Source: an uncultured Rickettsiales bacterium | Lineage (GTDB): Bacteria; Pseudomonadota; Alphaproteobacteria; Rickettsiales; UBA1997 | DNA: 12,833 bases | Direction: 5' to 3' | Assembly: GCA_951800555.1 (NCBI GenBank) | Contig: CATOJU010000013.1 | Location: 1 to 12,833, forward strand | In this document: piece after piece, positions 1-7,054 of the stretch | How the letters are laid out: every line of letters begins with the position of its first letter | Position numbering within the stretch: the stretch's first letter is position 1 | Program-made: the position numbers and the translations under genes | Notes under the pieces: generated by a model | The model's database searches: none | Told to the model about the DNA's origin: nothing | What the model saw: the letters and a program-made list of their open reading frames with translations, nothing else

Positions 1-87
1 TATAGTAAATCAGAGGAAATGGTAGAATATAGTTTATATCTATTATTTGATAAAATATATTGGCATATTCTACTTGATAATAAATAA
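1..87 (+). CDS. Possible 3' end of an upstream gene (partial)
   Basis: Frame 1 is open from the first base of the window to a TAA at 85-87, giving 28 codons. The other two plus-strand frames close quickly. The peptide ends in WHILLDNK and I do not recognise it. In DNA this AT-rich a 28-codon open stretch can arise by chance, so this is a weak call that depends on what lies upstream of the window. Confidence 0.25.
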   Translation, partial: YSKSEEMVEYSLYLLFDKIYWHILLDNK

Positions 88-148
88 TGAATAATGACTG
101 GGAATAAACTGTTTAAGTTGCAATACCTAATTTTTTTCCAAATTTTTC

Positions 149-177
149 TTGACATTATTATTTTTATTTACTATAAT
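149..177 (+). promoter_or_regulatory. Consensus sigma-70 promoter of the rpsL operon
   Basis: TTGACA at 149-154 and TATAAT at 172-177 are separated by exactly 17 bp, a perfect match to the housekeeping consensus. The T- and A-rich tracts just upstream (131-148) could act as an UP-like element. Transcription should start near 184, giving a leader of about 90 nt before rpsL. This fits strong expression of a ribosomal protein operon. Confidence 0.85.
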
Positions 178-273
178 TATAATGTATTTTATTTTTTAAT
201 CGTGCTGATTAAGAGAATTTAATGATTATATCTTAATATTTTATTATTAAATCATATAATAGGAAGTAGTAGT

Positions 274-645
274 ATGCCTACAATTAACCAATTAATTAGG
301 AAACCGAGAAAACCTAAAATTGTTAAAAATAAAGCTCCTGCTATGGAGCGATGTCCACAAGTAAAAGGTGTATGTTTAAAAGTTTATACAGTTGCACCTA
401 AAAAACCAAACTCTGCTTTACGAAAAGTAGCCAGAGTAAAATTATCAAATGGAAACGAAATTATAGCCTATATTCCAGGTGAAGGACATAACTTACAGGA
501 ACACAGTGTTGTGGCTATAAGAGGTGGAAGGGTAAAAGACTTGAATGGTGTAAGATATCATATAATAAGAGGCTATTTAGATACACAAGGTGTTAAAAAT
601 AGAAAACAAGCACGTTCAAGATACGGTGTTAAGAGACCTAAATAA
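274..645 (+). CDS. rpsL: 30S ribosomal protein S12
   Basis: This is S12 of the small ribosomal subunit, which lies at the decoding centre and governs accuracy. The protein is 123 residues, the usual length. Family signatures are clear: APKKPNSALRKV at 41-52, GEGHNLQEHSV at 69-79 and RGGRVKDL at 83-90. Lys43 and Lys88, where streptomycin-resistance changes occur in other bacteria, are unchanged, as is Asp89, the site of methylthiolation by RimO. Residue 91, nearly always Pro in bacteria, is Asn here. An AGGAAG Shine-Dalgarno sequence at 261-266 sits 7 nt before the ATG. It is the first gene after the consensus promoter, with rpsG 22 nt downstream. Confidence 0.98.
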   Translation: MPTINQLIRKPRKPKIVKNKAPAMERCPQVKGVCLKVYTVAPKKPNSALRKVARVKLSNGNEIIAYIPGEGHNLQEHSVVAIRGGRVKDLNGVRYHIIRGYLDTQGVKNRKQARSRYGVKRPK

Positions 646-667
646 TGAATAATACAGGAGATTTACA

Positions 668-1135
668 ATGAGAAGAAGAGCAGCTGTAAAACGAGTAGTA
701 ATGCCTGATGCAAAATATAATAATGTATTGTTAGCAAGGTTTATTAACTATGTAATGTTAGATGGAAAAAAATCTATAGTTGAAAAAGCTACATATCTAG
801 CTTTAGATGATTTAGAAAATAAATTAAAAAAAGATTGTATAGAATCTTTTGAAGAATTAGTTGATAAAGTTACACCAAGAATTGAAGTAAGATCAAGAAG
901 AATTGGTGGTGCAACTTATCAAGTACCAGTTGAAGTTTCCGATAGAAGAGGAAGTGCTTTAGCTTTAAAATGGTTAACAACAGCAATTAGAAAACAATCT
1001 GGAAAAACTTTAAGTGAAAAAATTTTTAAAAGTTTAATGGAGGTTTATAATAATACTGGTTGGGCTTATAAAAAGAAGGAAGAAGTCTTTAAAATGGCTG
1101 AAGCTAATAAAGCTTTTGCTTCTTATAGCTGGTAA
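668..1135 (+). CDS. rpsG: 30S ribosomal protein S7
   Basis: This is S7, the primary 16S rRNA-binding protein that organises the head of the small subunit and lines the E site. It has 155 residues against about 156 for the family. The N-terminus MRRRAAVKR, the VMLDGKKSIVEKA segment, VEVRSRRIGGATYQVPVEV and the ending MAEANKAFASYSW are all typical. AGGAG at 656-660 is 7 nt before the ATG. It follows rpsL by 22 nt and is surely cotranscribed. A hairpin plus T-run directly after the stop may end some transcripts before fusA. Confidence 0.98.
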   Translation: MRRRAAVKRVVMPDAKYNNVLLARFINYVMLDGKKSIVEKATYLALDDLENKLKKDCIESFEELVDKVTPRIEVRSRRIGGATYQVPVEVSDRRGSALALKWLTTAIRKQSGKTLSEKIFKSLMEVYNNTGWAYKKKEEVFKMAEANKAFASYSW

Positions 1136-1145
1136 TATGTTTATT

Positions 1146-1179
1146 GATAGAATATATTTTTTATATTCTATCATTTTTT
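1146..1179 (+). terminator. Terminator-like hairpin between rpsG and fusA
   Basis: An 11-bp perfect inverted repeat (GATAGAATATA at 1146-1156 and its complement at 1162-1172) with a 5-nt T loop is followed by a T6 run at 1174-1179. The shape is that of an intrinsic terminator, though the stem is AU-rich and so may be weak or leaky. It lies 10 nt after the rpsG stop and 25 nt before fusA, where it could lower fusA output or separate the messages. Confidence 0.55.
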
Positions 1180-1204
1180 ATAATAATTATTAATAAATAA
1201 AATT

Positions 1205-3286
1205 ATGGCAAGAGAATATCCTATTGAGAAGTATAGAAATATTGGAATTATGGCTCATATAGATGCTGGTAAAACAACAACAACCGAGAGAATTTTATTC
1301 TATACTGGAAAAACTCATAAAATTGGTGAAGTTCACGAAGGCGCTGCCACTATGGACTGGATGGTTCAAGAACAAGAAAGAGGAATTACAATTACGTCAG
1401 CAGCAACTACTTGTTTTTGGAGAAAACATAGAATTAATATTATAGATACACCGGGACACGTTGACTTTACAGTTGAAGTTGAAAGATCTTTAAAAGTTTT
1501 AGATGGTGCAATAGCTGTTTTTGATAGTGTAGCAGGTGTGGAACCACAATCTGAAACTGTTTGGAGACAAGCTACGAAATATAATGTTCCAAGAATTTGT
1601 TTCTGTAATAAAATGGATAGAACAGGGGCTAATTTCTATAGAACAGTTGAAATGATTATTAGTAGACTTAAAGCAAGACCAGTTGTAATGCAGTTACCTG
1701 TTGGTGCTGGTGAAACCTATCAAGGTATGGTTGATTTATTAAGTATGAAGTGGTTTTGTTGGGAAGACGAATCTCAAGGAGCTCCATATGTTGAAAAAGA
1801 TATTCCAGCAGATATGGTTGAAAAAGCTGAAGAATACAGACAACAATTAGTTGAAGCGGCAGTAGAGCAAGATGAAACTTTAATGGAAAAATATTTTAAT
1901 GGTGAAGAAATTTCTATTGATGAATTAAAAGCTTGTTTAAGAAAAGGTGTTATATCTAATAGTATAGTATTAGTTTTTAATGGAACAGCTTTTAAAAATA
2001 AAGGAATTCAACCATTGTTAGATGCTGTAGTTGATTATTTACCAAGCCCAGTTGATATTGGTGGAATTTATGGTCACAAAAATGGTGAAGAATGCTTTAT
2101 AAAATACAATGATAACGTATTCACAGGACTTGCATTTAAAGTTGCAAATGACCCATTTGTTGGTTCTATAACATTTGTTAGAGTTTATTCAGGCGAATTA
2201 ATAGCAGGTACTTCTGTTGAAAATACTGTAAAAGATAAAACTGAAAGAATTGGAAGAATGCTATTAATGCACGCTAATAATAGACAAGATATAAAAGAAG
2301 CATATGCCGGTGATATTATTGCTGTTGCCGGTTTAAAATATACAACTACCGGTGAAACTTTAACTGATAAAGGTTCAGGAATAATTCTTGAAAAAATGGA
2401 TTTCCCAGATCCAGTAATTGAAGTTTCAGTAGAACCAAAAACACAAGCAGATCAAGAAAAAATGGGGCTTGCGTTAGCAAGACTATTAGCAGAAGATCCT
2501 TCTTTAAGAGTTGAAACAAATCCAGAAAGCGGACAAACAATTCTAAAAGGTATGGGAGAATTGCATCTTGAAATTATTGTTGATAGAATGAAAAGAGAAT
2601 TTAAAGTTGATGCAAATATCGGTCAACCTCAAGTTGCTTATAGAGAAACTATTACAAAAACAATTGAAACAGAATACTTACATAAAAAACAAACTGGTGG
2701 TTCTGGTCAATTTGCTAAAATTAATATTAGATTTGAACCAAAACCAAAAACAGAAGAAGATAAAACAGATTTTGAATTTAAAAGTGAAATTGTTGGTGGA
2801 AGAGTTCCTAAAGAATATATTCCAGGTGTTCAAAAAGGTTTTGAAATGGCAAGAAATACTGGTACAATAGCTGGTTATCCAGTTGTAGATTTTAGAGCTG
2901 TTTTATTTGATGGTGCTTATCACGATGTAGACTCTTCAGTATTAGCATTTGAAATAGCTGCAAAAGCTTGTTTTAGAGAAGCTATCCCAAAAGCAAATCC
3001 TATTTTGTTAGAACCAATAATGTCAGTTGAAGTTATTACTCCTGAAGAATATATGGGTGATATTATAGGTGATATAAATTCAAGAAGAGGACAAATTAGA
3101 AATTTAAGTGATAGAGATGGTATTAAAATAGTTGATGCACTTGTTCCACTTTCTTCAATGTTTGGTTATGTAAATACATTAAGATCTATGTCACAAGGTA
3201 GAGCTCAATTTACTATGATTTTTGAAAAATACGAGCAAGTACCAAATAATGTGGCTGAAGAAATAAAATCTAAAAGAATGAGTTGA
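1205..3286 (+). CDS. fusA: Translation elongation factor G
   Basis: EF-G is the GTPase that drives tRNA-mRNA translocation and, with RRF, ribosome recycling. The 693-residue protein has the complete domain set. GTPase motifs are AHIDAGKT (17-24), switch I RGITITSAAT (59-68), DTPGH with the catalytic His (81-85) and NKMD (135-138). Domain IV carries GGSGQFAK and the tip motif YHDVDSS; the C-terminal domain V is complete. It follows rpsG in the usual str-operon order, but tuf does not follow. No Shine-Dalgarno sequence is visible before the ATG (the upstream 20 nt are only A and T), unlike rpsL and rpsG. A possible TATAAT at 1179-1184 lacks a convincing -35 box. Confidence 0.98.
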   Translation: MAREYPIEKYRNIGIMAHIDAGKTTTTERILFYTGKTHKIGEVHEGAATMDWMVQEQERGITITSAATTCFWRKHRINIIDTPGHVDFTVEVERSLKVLDGAIAVFDSVAGVEPQSETVWRQATKYNVPRICFCNKMDRTGANFYRTVEMIISRLKARPVVMQLPVGAGETYQGMVDLLSMKWFCWEDESQGAPYVEKDIPADMVEKAEEYRQQLVEAAVEQDETLMEKYFNGEEISIDELKACLRKGVISNSIVLVFNGTAFKNKGIQPLLDAVVDYLPSPVDIGGIYGHKNGEECFIKYNDNVFTGLAFKVANDPFVGSITFVRVYSGELIAGTSVENTVKDKTERIGRMLLMHANNRQDIKEAYAGDIIAVAGLKYTTTGETLTDKGSGIILEKMDFPDPVIEVSVEPKTQADQEKMGLALARLLAEDPSLRVETNPESGQTILKGMGELHLEIIVDRMKREFKVDANIGQPQVAYRETITKTIETEYLHKKQTGGSGQFAKINIRFEPKPKTEEDKTDFEFKSEIVGGRVPKEYIPGVQKGFEMARNTGTIAGYPVVDFRAVLFDGAYHDVDSSVLAFEIAAKACFREAIPKANPILLEPIMSVEVITPEEYMGDIIGDINSRRGQIRNLSDRDGIKIVDALVPLSSMFGYVNTLRSMSQGRAQFTMIFEKYEQVPNNVAEEIKSKRMS

Positions 3287-3306
3287 TCTAAGTTAATTTA
3301 TAATAA

Positions 3307-3343
3307 AAATGACCGTCAATTTATAATTGATGGTTATTTTTTT
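3307..3343 (+). terminator. Intrinsic terminator after fusA
   Basis: A 14-bp stem (3307-3320 with 3326-3339, including G-U pairs) encloses the 5-nt loop TTATA and runs into a T7 tract at 3337-3343. It lies 20 nt after the fusA stop. This ends the rpsL-rpsG-fusA unit and confirms that no downstream gene belongs to it. Confidence 0.85.
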
Positions 3344-3617
3344 GTATCCCAAAAACCAACCAGATAGTCCAGGGATTCTATAGAGCTATTTAAAATTAAA
3401 TTTTCATTTTATATAGTAAACAAATAATTACTTAAAACTTTACTTTAAAAATTTTAAGTAATTATCTAATTAGTTCTACAATATATTAAGATATATTTAG
3501 ATTTTATTATAAATTTGTTTTTATTATTAAAACAATAATTTATATATAATTTTTAACCATAACCAAAAAGATAATAAGTATTAAAAAATATCTCCTATTA
3601 TTGGTTATAATTGTATA
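3344..3617. other. Gene-free AT-rich spacer
   Basis: No open frame of note, tRNA or other recognisable RNA gene was found on either strand between the fusA terminator and the small minus-strand ORF. The only structures seen are the 14-bp inverted repeat at 3424-3465 and a weaker one, ATAACCAA near 3562 pairing with TTGGTTAT near 3600. A less AT-rich patch around 3347-3385 stands out in base content but matches nothing I know. Confidence 0.5.
3424..3465. repeat. 14-bp perfect inverted repeat
   Basis: ATAATTACTTAAAA (3424-3437) is mirrored exactly at 3452-3465, with a 14-nt spacer. No T-run follows on the plus strand. On the minus strand a short T-rich stretch (TTGTTTAC) follows, so it might weakly terminate the minus-strand genes. 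It could equally be a protein-binding palindrome or a remnant element. Confidence 0.5.
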
Positions 3618-3812
3618 TTAACTACTTTTACCAAGATATATAAAATTCATAGCTTCATTAGTTTCTAATTCAGCTTCTAAATTTTTGTCAAAGATTCTAT
3701 CTATTGGATCAATATTATTATTAGCTTCTTGGTTATTATTATCATTATTTACTACTAGATCATTATTATCCTCTGTATCCGTAGAAAGTACCATTATTTC
3801 AGGTTCTGACAT
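3618..3812 (-). CDS. Small acidic Asn-rich hypothetical protein
   Basis: I do not recognise this ORF. The frame allows an ATG at 3824, but GGAG lies inside those first codons and sits about 7 nt before the ATG at 3812, so I place the start there (64 residues). The protein is strongly acidic in its N-terminal half and has a low-complexity Asn/Asp run at about residues 20-35. The C-terminal half (IDPIDRIFDKNLEAELETNE) looks helical. There is no signal peptide or membrane segment. It lies 91 nt downstream of the phosphomannomutase gene on the same strand. A good Shine-Dalgarno supports translation, but low-complexity ORFs can be spurious in such AT-rich DNA. Confidence 0.5.
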   Translation of the reverse strand: MSEPEIMVLSTDTEDNNDLVVNNDNNNQEANNNIDPIDRIFDKNLEAELETNEAMNFIYLGKSS

Positions 3813-3903
3813 TTTTTTCTCCATTTTATTAGTTAATAAAAAAATAATTATTTATATAAAAATATATTATTCAATATATTTTTAATAAAAACATTTATTA
3901 ATA

Positions 3904-5286
3904 TTAAAATTCTATATTATAACCACATAAATTTAATTGAGTTTTTAAATCCTGTTTACATCTTTCAAGCCCTTCTTCACTTAAAGCTTCGCATCTTGTA
4001 GTAATATCTGGTTGGGTATTTGAACCTCTAACAAGCCACCAACCATCTTCAGTTTCAACTCTTATACCATCAACATCAACATATTTCCTACCTTCTTTTT
4101 TCATTCTTTCTGCAATTTCATTTGCTATTTCAAATTTTTTATCATCGCCTACTTCAACTCTTATTTCACTGGTCGAATAAGATCTAGGAAAAGATTTTCT
4201 AATATCTGCTATATTTTCATTATTACTTGATAAAAAATTCATCATTTTTACACCAGCAAACAATGCATCATCGTAATTATAATTCTCGCCAAAATATACA
4301 TGCCCACTAGTTTCAGCAGCAAGCTTTATATTATCAGATTTCATTTTAGATTTTTGTGCCGAATGTCCTGGTTTCCACATTACAGGAATACCTCCGTGTA
4401 TTGCTATATCATCATACAAAATTTTACTTGCTTTTACTTCAGACATAACTTTTTCACCCGGATTATCTTTTAAAAATTCTCTCGCTAAAATTGCTAATAA
4501 TTGATCTCCATAAAGTAAAAATCCTTCATTATCAACAATTCCTATTCTATCACCATCTCCGTCAAATCCAACACCAAAATCACAACTATTTTCTACAACT
4601 GCTTTTTTTAATATTTCCATATTTTTTTCCACTGCTGGATCAGGGTGATGATTTGGAAAATCTCCATCAACAGTATCACACATAGTTAGATGTGTTCCTG
4701 GAAATTTTGCAACTATATCTTTTATAATACTTGCTACAGCGCCGTTACCAGCATCCCACATAATTTTCAATTCTCTATTTCCAATATTTAATTTACTTAA
4801 AATAAATTTAAAATAATCTTCTTTAACATCAATATTTTCAACTGTTCCATTACCACTTTCAAAATCTCCATCTCTAGCATAAATACCCAATTGTTGTATA
4901 TCTTCACCAAAAACTGGTAATTCATCAGTAAGCATTTTAAAACCATTATATTCTGGTGGATTGTGTGAAGCTGTAACTACTAAACCAGCACCTTTTTTAA
5001 GAAATCTAATAGCGAAATATACAATAGGAGTTGGAACTAAACCTATATTCACAACATCAATTCCACTCTCATTTAAACCTTTTATAACATTTTCTGTATA
5101 AAGTGGAGATGTATGTCTTCCATCATAACCAATTACACAACTATTTTTATTATATTTTCTTTTTAAAAGCGTTCCATAGCTTCTTCCTACATAATATGCG
5201 TCAATCTCATTTAAATTTTTATTAACAATACCACGAATATCATATTGTTTTAGAATTGATTTTTCAAAAATATGTTTATTGTCCAT
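3904..5286 (-). CDS. manB: Phosphomannomutase/phosphoglucomutase
   Basis: This is an alpha-D-phosphohexomutase that interconverts hexose 6-phosphate and 1-phosphate, feeding nucleotide-sugar synthesis for envelope polysaccharide. The 460 residues are normal for the AlgC/ManB type. All four motifs are present: the phosphoserine loop TASHNP (Ser107), the metal loop DGDGDR (242-247), the sugar-binding loop ETSGH (325-329) and the phosphate-binding loop RGSNTQP (420-426). The N-terminus KQYDIRG (13-19) is also typical. Whether it prefers mannose or glucose phosphate cannot be read from the sequence, so the symbol is tentative. No Shine-Dalgarno is visible before the ATG. It is divergent from the ankyrin gene. 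Confidence 0.93.
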   Translation of the reverse strand: MDNKHIFEKSILKQYDIRGIVNKNLNEIDAYYVGRSYGTLLKRKYNKNSCVIGYDGRHTSPLYTENVIKGLNESGIDVVNIGLVPTPIVYFAIRFLKKGAGLVVTASHNPPEYNGFKMLTDELPVFGEDIQQLGIYARDGDFESGNGTVENIDVKEDYFKFILSKLNIGNRELKIMWDAGNGAVASIIKDIVAKFPGTHLTMCDTVDGDFPNHHPDPAVEKNMEILKKAVVENSCDFGVGFDGDGDRIGIVDNEGFLLYGDQLLAILAREFLKDNPGEKVMSEVKASKILYDDIAIHGGIPVMWKPGHSAQKSKMKSDNIKLAAETSGHVYFGENYNYDDALFAGVKMMNFLSSNNENIADIRKSFPRSYSTSEIRVEVGDDKKFEIANEIAERMKKEGRKYVDVDGIRVETEDGWWLVRGSNTQPDITTRCEALSEEGLERCKQDLKTQLNLCGYNIEF

Positions 5287-5313
5287 TTTATATTTTTATT
5301 TTTAAATATGATT

Positions 5314-5343
5314 AATATATAAATTATATTTTTTTAAAATCAA
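5314..5343 (-). promoter_or_regulatory. Possible promoter of the phosphomannomutase gene
   Basis: On the minus strand TTGATT (5343-5338) and TATATT (5319-5314) are separated by 18 bp, which would start a transcript about 20 nt before the ATG. Matches to consensus are 4/6 and 5/6. In DNA this AT-rich such boxes occur often by chance, so this is only a candidate. Confidence 0.3.
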
Positions 5344-5540
5344 ATAATTTATTTTTAAATAAAAATATGATAAATATTACACTTAATAATACCGTTAGTA
5401 TTTAATATATAAAATATTTTTTTAATATTCTATTGACTTTTAAAAAACAAATAAATAACTTAAAATTGTTACATGAATATAATATAATTAATTATTATAT
5501 ATATTACTTATAAAAATTTATAAATAAACAAGGAGTTGAT

Positions 5541-6278
5541 ATGCGTGAAATTAGTAGTTTAAAACCTGAAGAAAAATTAAAATTAATAAGTGAAAAAGAC
5601 GAAGAAGGAAAAACAATACTTGATTATGCTATTGAAAAAAAAGATACAAAAACTGTTAAATTATTATTAGATGGTTTAAAACCTGAAGAAAAATTAAAAT
5701 TAATAAGTGAAAAAGATGGTTTTGAGAGAACAGAACTTCATTATGCTGTTATATTTGGAAATTCAGAAATCATTGAATTATTATTAGATGGTTTAAAACC
5801 TGAAGAAAAATTAAAATTAATGAATGAAAAAGATAATCTTGGGAAAATAGCATTTCATTATGCCGTTAAAAACGAAAATTCAGAAACCACTGAATTATTA
5901 TTAAATAGTTTAAAGCCTGAAGAAAGAAAAGAATTAATAAGCAAAGAAGACAAAGAAGGAAAAACAGCACTTCATTATGCTATTGAATCTGAGAATACAG
6001 AAATTGTTGAATTATTATTAAATAGTTTAAAGCCTGAAGAAAGAAAAGAATTAATAAGCAAAGAAGATGAAGAAGGAAAAACAGTACTTGATTATGCTAT
6101 TGAATATGAGAATACGGAAATTGTTGAATTATTAAAAAAAGAAGAAAGAAAAGAATTAATAAGCAAAGAAAATAATAATTCAAAAAAAAGACTTTCTGAA
6201 AATTTAAATAAAGCTATAATTGACAGTGAAGGTCTACAAATTGGCGGAGAAGTTTCTATAGAAATAAGTGGTAGATAA
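5541..6278 (+). CDS. Ankyrin-repeat protein with 39-residue repeats
   Basis: The 245-residue protein is almost entirely repeats. Five units of exactly 39 residues begin at residues 7, 46, 85, 124 and 163, and a shortened sixth follows. Each unit carries an ankyrin core (GKTxLHYAIExxxTEIVELLL) plus an extended loop, LKPEEKLKLISEK or LKPEERKELISKE, making it 6 residues longer than the standard 33-residue ankyrin repeat. The C-terminal 30 residues (from about 216) are non-repetitive. There is no signal peptide or membrane segment. AAGGAG 7 nt before the ATG is the best Shine-Dalgarno in this part of the window. Ankyrin proteins bind other proteins, and in Rickettsiales several act on the host. 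An effector role here is inference only. Confidence 0.88.
   Translation: MREISSLKPEEKLKLISEKDEEGKTILDYAIEKKDTKTVKLLLDGLKPEEKLKLISEKDGFERTELHYAVIFGNSEIIELLLDGLKPEEKLKLMNEKDNLGKIAFHYAVKNENSETTELLLNSLKPEERKELISKEDKEGKTALHYAIESENTEIVELLLNSLKPEERKELISKEDEEGKTVLDYAIEYENTEIVELLKKEERKELISKENNNSKKRLSENLNKAIIDSEGLQIGGEVSIEISGR
5559..6143 (+). repeat. 117-bp tandem repeat inside the ankyrin gene
   Basis: Units start at 5559, 5676, 5793, 5910 and 6027 and match the 39-residue protein repeat. The first three share the AAACCTGAAGAAAAATTAAA version of the loop, and the last two share an AAGCCTGAAGAAAGAAAAGA version. Units four and five differ at only a handful of bases. This suggests recent duplication or gene conversion on top of an older expansion. 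Confidence 0.9.
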
Positions 6279-6361
6279 CTTTTTAACTTTAAAACATTAT
6301 ATTTATATAAATAGTAATTTATTTTAATAGATCTTCTGCATAAAAAATCTCAAAAATAAAA

Positions 6362-7054
6362 CTATTTCAATCCATACTCTCTCAACATTTTTCTAGTTTC
6401 TCTATCCAAATATTCCACTTTAACCTTAATTAGTCCTTTTTTTTCATGCATAGCATCCAATTCTTTTGCTGCCCTATATGACAAATCTATAATTCTTCCA
6501 TCAACAAACGGTCCTCTATCATTAACTCTTACAATTATACTTTTCCCATTTTCAAGATTTGTAACTTTTACAATTGAAGGCAAAGGCAAAGTTCTGTGGG
6601 CTGCTGTCATTTCATTCATATTAAATATTTCAGAATTTGCAGTTTTTTTATTATGAAATTCTTTTCCATACCAAGATGCCAAACCTATTTCTTTATAATT
6701 TTTATCCTCTCTTGGGTAATAGGTTTTTCCATTAATTTTATATGGATTTCCTATTTTATAATATCCAGCATAATTTTTTGGTTTTTTACTATAAATTTGG
6801 GCTTTGTAACCTAAGTTTTCATAATCTTCACTTCTATCATTATTTTTTCTATAGTCTATAGAATCTCCAATACAAGCATAACAGCAAGCACAATCATTAC
6901 GAAATTTATGATTCTTTCCATATTTATCATAATAATTAATATCATTTCTTCTATATCTTGTTCTTGCTTCATAATTTGTTTCTCCACAGGATACACATAT
7001 AAAACAAAGTATAAACAATAAAATATTTTTATTTATTTTCTTTATTTTTAGCAT
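6362..7054 (-). CDS. rlpA: RlpA-family septal ring lytic transglycosylase lipoprotein
   Basis: RlpA is an outer-membrane lipoprotein that cleaves denuded glycan strands during cell separation. The double-psi beta-barrel domain occupies the C-terminal half: GLASWYGKEFHNKKTAN, then MTAAHRTLPLP with the catalytic His, and VRVNDRGPF with the catalytic Asp. There is no SPOR domain after it, unlike E. coli RlpA. The frame opens at 7075, but starting at the second Met (7054) gives a compact lipoprotein signal: Lys-rich start, hydrophobic core, and VSC as a slightly unusual lipobox. I prefer that start (230 residues). A CxCCxxC cluster lies in the linker at residues 55-61 counted from this start. The start overlaps the 3' end of the bamD remnant (7029), implying coupled transcription. 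Confidence 0.93.
   Translation of the reverse strand: MLKIKKINKNILLFILCFICVSCGETNYEARTRYRRNDINYYDKYGKNHKFRNDCACCYACIGDSIDYRKNNDRSEDYENLGYKAQIYSKKPKNYAGYYKIGNPYKINGKTYYPREDKNYKEIGLASWYGKEFHNKKTANSEIFNMNEMTAAHRTLPLPSIVKVTNLENGKSIIVRVNDRGPFVDGRIIDLSYRAAKELDAMHEKKGLIKVKVEYLDRETRKMLREYGLK

Noticed and set aside
1263..2870. Extra open frames at 1263-1445 (+), 2346-2540 (-) and 2607-2870 (+)
   Set aside because: All lie inside fusA in other frames, are rich in Leu, Lys and Gln from AT-rich codons, and have no ribosome site or family match.
3344..3400. Possible tRNA or small RNA just after the fusA terminator, where base content is less AT-rich
   Set aside because: No cloverleaf, no T-loop sequence and no CCA-type acceptor stem could be drawn.
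3685..3885. Plus-strand frame of 66 codons, hydrophobic
   Set aside because: It is antisense to the small acidic ORF, and its hydrophobic look comes from complementing Asn/Asp codons. The minus-strand frame has the better ribosome site.
4491..4685. Plus-strand frame inside the phosphomannomutase gene
   Set aside because: Antisense shadow of a well-supported enzyme gene.
5433..5461. TTGACT at 5433-5438 as the -35 box of an ankyrin-gene promoter
   Set aside because: The hexamer at 17-bp spacing, TAACTT, matches only 3/6, and the nearby TATAAT copies at 5478 and 5483 lack a -35 box at workable spacing.
6596..6814. Plus-strand frame of 72 codons rich in Phe and Ile, resembling a membrane protein
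   Set aside because: Antisense to rlpA, whose catalytic motifs are clear; AT-rich antisense frames often look like membrane segments.
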